This document shows positions 61,556-64,000 of a stretch of DNA of 64,000 nt, in pieces; the stretch's first letter is position 1, and the number at the start of each line of letters is the position of its first letter. This stretch comes from Flavobacteriales bacterium (lineage in GTDB: Bacteria; Bacteroidota; Bacteroidia; CAIKAF01), in assembly GCA_018401695.1 (NCBI GenBank), contig JAGYKD010000003.1, positions 62,001 to 126,000 on the forward strand, in the 5' to 3' direction. The notes under the pieces were generated by a model. That model was not told the DNA's origin. It worked only from the letters and a program-made list of their open reading frames with translations, and made no database searches. Both the position numbers and the translations under genes were made by a program.

Positions 61556-64000
61556 CTAATCCATATCGGTAGGATCCGGCACCAAAATACCCTGGCTAGG
61601 AGGTGGACTTTGAGTCGGTGGAGACTCCTCTTCCTCTTCGTCGAAGGTGTTGCGCTGCTCCTTCAAATACTCGGGGTCGGAGTCATGAATTAACTCCGGT
61701 TGCTCTCCAGCCGCCTTTTCACGTTCCTGTTTTGGGGTCTGCGCCGGTAGACTGTCATTGGTCTTTTGGCTTTGAAACAAATCCGACCATCCGTCAAACT
61801 CTCTTTGGTAGCTTAGCCCTACACCCTGTGTATAAGGAATGCTGTTCTTTAAGAGGTTGTACTCATTGCTTCGGTTAAAGGCCCGAATCCTCAAACGTCC
61901 GTCTTCGGTGGCTTTCACTTCTACATTCACGTTACCTACCACCGTATTGGTATTGTCGGCCTGGCTTTGGTCGCCTCCACCCACGCCTAAGTCGGTGTCT
62001 ATGATTACCCGGTTGTCGAACAGCTGTGTTTGTAGACCAACCATTACCCGTTCGGCTCGGTTTTGTTCGCCCGCTTGGTAATCCAAATTGATGTTTACGT
62101 CTTTGGTGAATTTTCCCAACCAATTGTTCAGCTGACCACTTAGCAAGCTCAGGGAGTTGCTTCCTAAACCGGAGGCGGCGAGTGCACCACCACCCAAACC
62201 GCCCGAACCAATAGACTCCGGCGGCAAAAAAGAGTTGATGATAAGCAAGGAAAAAACTTGTCTATTCACCTCTTCCTCCGAGTTCATTACCGAACGTACT
62301 AAAGCGCGGGTGCTTTCGTCCTCGTCGGGAAGGGAAAGGCCAAAACCAATGCGCGGGTCAATCAATCGGTCGGTCAAATTAAGTTCACAAAATATCCTGC
62401 TGGCTCTGCGGTAGCGTTCGGCCTGAGCCGGATCGCTGGTAAAAGGCGACACCAAAGGATATAAGGAGGCTCTCGCCGGGTGAATGGCTGTGGCATTGAT
62501 TTGTGCTTCGAGCGGATCTCCGCTCCAGGTAACAAAGCTGCCAGGTTTAATGATAAAAGGCTTGTTAACTAAATTAGAGAGGGTAAATAAGTAATCCCCT
62601 TTGGAAATGGTAAAGGTACCGTCCATTTCGAAACGGTCTTTCATGTCCAAGGTAATGGCCAAATGGTTGGAAGTGCCTCTTGCGGTGAGTACGTCGCCCA
62701 CGGTTTCATCAAAAATCACACGGTATTCGGCTTCGGCTGTGGTGCGCAAATGCAGTTCAATGGTAAGGTTTCCCTCATCGGTCGCCGCCGCATTGGCTTG
62801 ATTTCCACCAAGTTTGCCTTTGATCTGCATGCTGTCCCGGTCTACAAAGCGTACAAAGTTGTTTTCCTGGGCAGTTGCCCCACTCGATATGGGTAGATTG
62901 ATAGAGGTCCCTGCCCCTACCTCCAAATTGGCTTTGATGTACAAATCGTTGAGGGGGCCGTTGATTTCCACTGCTCTACCATTGCCTTTGGGGACCAGAT
63001 CTTGACTGGTTACCACAGCCTTGCCATAAAACTGTTCGTTGTCTTTGACTGTGGTGGCCATGGCCTGGAAATTCTTGATGCGGTCCAGGTTCAGGCGCAT
63101 TTCTAAATCGGCAAAGTTTCTATGAAACAATACGCCTATCAAGTGAGCCGACCCCTCTTTGCTATCGGTTATTCGAATGTCCGGCAAAATGATGGAATGG
63201 CTGGTAACCAAAATCGGTTCGCCTTTTAAGTCCAGCTTCATAGGGCTGTTTAAAAAGGCAAGATTCATTTGGGGGTTGGTCAAAAACAGGACACCGTTGA
63301 TTTGAGGGTCTGTACCGCTCCCTTTTACCAACAAGCGCCCGGAGGCTTTTCCCGACAAACTCTTGAATAAATCACCGGTAAAGGGCTTTAGAGCTTCTAG
63401 GGGCAAGCCCTCTATATTGGCTTCTAAATCCAACAAATTTTCCGGCTCAAAAGGCCGCACTTTACTGTTGGAAATTTTAAGCAAATCTACCCCGTCTTTT
63501 TTTAGAAACGCACTAATTTCCAGTACTTTACTCTCGGCTCCGAAGCGGCTGTCTACACTAAGCGCTCCCAAGGCCAGCCCATTCATGCTTAAATCCTCGA
63601 CCCTTAAGTTGGAAGTCATTAAGGGCATTTCTTCAGAAAATAATCGAAACAAGGACAGCGAGCCCGACAAATCTCCGGAAGGTTCTAAACCACCCCCCGG
63701 AATAAACTCACCCAGCAAAGCCACGGGAAAATCGGCGAATGATATGTCCAGCTTTTCCTTTTCGTTTAGCCCTGCTGCTCCCGAAATGCTGAGCAAAGGG
63801 AGCTTAAGCCGCTCTGATTCTACTTTAAAGTCTCGAAAGGCTAGCCGGTCGGCACTCAGCAAGACAAAAGCACCGTCTTGGAGGCCCCATAAACCATCTT
63901 GATAATACCCATAACTATTGCTGAACTCCAAGGGCAAACCCAAACTGTCGCCCAGTCGTGTGCGTCCATGCAGGCTCAGGGCGTTGAGTTTTTGGGTTTC
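61556..64000 (-). CDS. TamB-like translocation/assembly protein, 5'-partial
   Basis: The frame is open to base 64000, so the N-terminus lies outside; 814 codons are visible. It is rich in short beta strands of the AsmA/TamB type (LLSISGAAGLNEKEKLDISF, LEANIEGLPLEALKPFTGDL). The C-terminal part (~400-760) matches the TamB domain (VEINGPLNDLYIKANLEVG, FEMDGTFTISKGDYLFTLSNLVNKPFIIKPGSFVTW split across motifs, VNINLDYQAGEQNRAERVMVGLQTQLFDNRV). TamB-like proteins bridge inner and outer membrane and move lipids or help outer-membrane assembly. The tail is acidic and proline-rich. Confidence 0.88.
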   Translation of the reverse strand, partial: ETQKLNALSLHGRTRLGDSLGLPLEFSNSYGYYQDGLWGLQDGAFVLLSADRLAFRDFKVESERLKLPLLSISGAAGLNEKEKLDISFADFPVALLGEFIPGGGLEPSGDLSGSLSLFRLFSEEMPLMTSNLRVEDLSMNGLALGALSVDSRFGAESKVLEISAFLKKDGVDLLKISNSKVRPFEPENLLDLEANIEGLPLEALKPFTGDLFKSLSGKASGRLLVKGSGTDPQINGVLFLTNPQMNLAFLNSPMKLDLKGEPILVTSHSIILPDIRITDSKEGSAHLIGVLFHRNFADLEMRLNLDRIKNFQAMATTVKDNEQFYGKAVVTSQDLVPKGNGRAVEINGPLNDLYIKANLEVGAGTSINLPISSGATAQENNFVRFVDRDSMQIKGKLGGNQANAAATDEGNLTIELHLRTTAEAEYRVIFDETVGDVLTARGTSNHLAITLDMKDRFEMDGTFTISKGDYLFTLSNLVNKPFIIKPGSFVTWSGDPLEAQINATAIHPARASLYPLVSPFTSDPAQAERYRRASRIFCELNLTDRLIDPRIGFGLSLPDEDESTRALVRSVMNSEEEVNRQVFSLLIINSFLPPESIGSGGLGGGALAASGLGSNSLSLLSGQLNNWLGKFTKDVNINLDYQAGEQNRAERVMVGLQTQLFDNRVIIDTDLGVGGGDQSQADNTNTVVGNVNVEVKATEDGRLRIRAFNRSNEYNLLKNSIPYTQGVGLSYQREFDGWSDLFQSQKTNDSLPAQTPKQEREKAAGEQPELIHDSDPEYLKEQRNTFDEEEEESPPTQSPPPSQGILVPDPTDMD

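Noticed and set aside
1-64000. tRNA or rRNA genes, prophage, insertion sequences, replication origin
   Set aside because: I looked for anticodon-arm patterns, transposase or integrase motifs and clustered origin boxes in the gaps and saw none; a scan with a tRNA or IS tool would be needed to exclude them fully.

Overview
The window looks like a chromosomal segment of a member of the Bacteroidota, most likely of the Flavobacteriales; the phylum is well supported and the order is an inference. The evidence is: secreted proteins ending in type IX secretion (T9SS) sorting domains; the Bacteroidota-type -7 promoter element TAnnTTTG in front of many genes; lineage-typical families (DUF2911, OstA-like protein, DUF983, DUF177-rpmF-plsX-fabH); and a cdd-pdhA-pdhC arrangement familiar from flavobacteria. 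No tRNA, rRNA, phage, transposase or CRISPR locus was recognised.

Layout. 1-4.5 kb: a 5'-truncated, frameshifted T9SS cargo gene followed by a 1563-bp tandem duplication of a delta-60-repeat T9SS protein; copy 1 carries a G11 tract and copy 2 is out of frame. 5-11.5 kb (minus strand): DUF2911, then fabH/plsX/rpmF/DUF177 (fatty acid and phospholipid precursor synthesis), pdxA and a frameshifted leucyl aminopeptidase. 11.8-15 kb (plus): cdd (frameshifted), pdhA, pdhC, tatA. 15-24.4 kb: DUF2007, argS, nitroreductase, redoxin, pabA/trpG, two small membrane proteins, M61 peptidase (frameshifted) and lpd (frameshifted). 24.4-32.6 kb (plus): an exopolysaccharide/capsule locus (asnB-like amidotransferase, GT4 glycosyltransferase, Wza-type exporter, Wzc-type tyrosine kinase with a Tyr-Gly repeat tail, rfbC, WecA/MraY-type initiator), with wecB 5 kb downstream. 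33-39 kb: uvrA, LOG-family gene, radC, wecB. 39-45 kb (mostly minus): an Hpt plus NtrC-like response-regulator pair, miaE, OstA-like protein, purA, STAS protein. 45-54 kb: secreted PKD/glycine-rich protein, rsh, fur, tsaD, RNase P RNA, lolD, sucC, DUF983. 54-64 kb: Smr protein, MsbA-type ABC exporter, ribBA, a CREST/ceramidase-like membrane protein, a thioesterase, truA and a TamB-like gene that runs off the window.

The most unusual content is intergenic. Six arrays of a small hairpin repeat (GACGGGA-TGCC-TCCCGTC and a compensated variant GACGGAG-TGCC-CTCCGTC), often at 36-bp period, sit only at divergent or convergent gene junctions. A second group consists of GC-rich elements of about 140-180 bp, four of which share the box CGGAAAGCCCGG, a long covarying stem and a GGACTTG-containing box; some share the loop AGCTTTGCG. 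A nested 120-bp palindrome and a palindrome that supplies the stop codons of both fur and tsaD add to this. Many genes have the -7 promoter box only about 4 nt before the start codon, which predicts leaderless mRNAs. All frameshifted genes lie in the first 24.4 kb, several at homopolymers, so sequence error is a serious possibility there.
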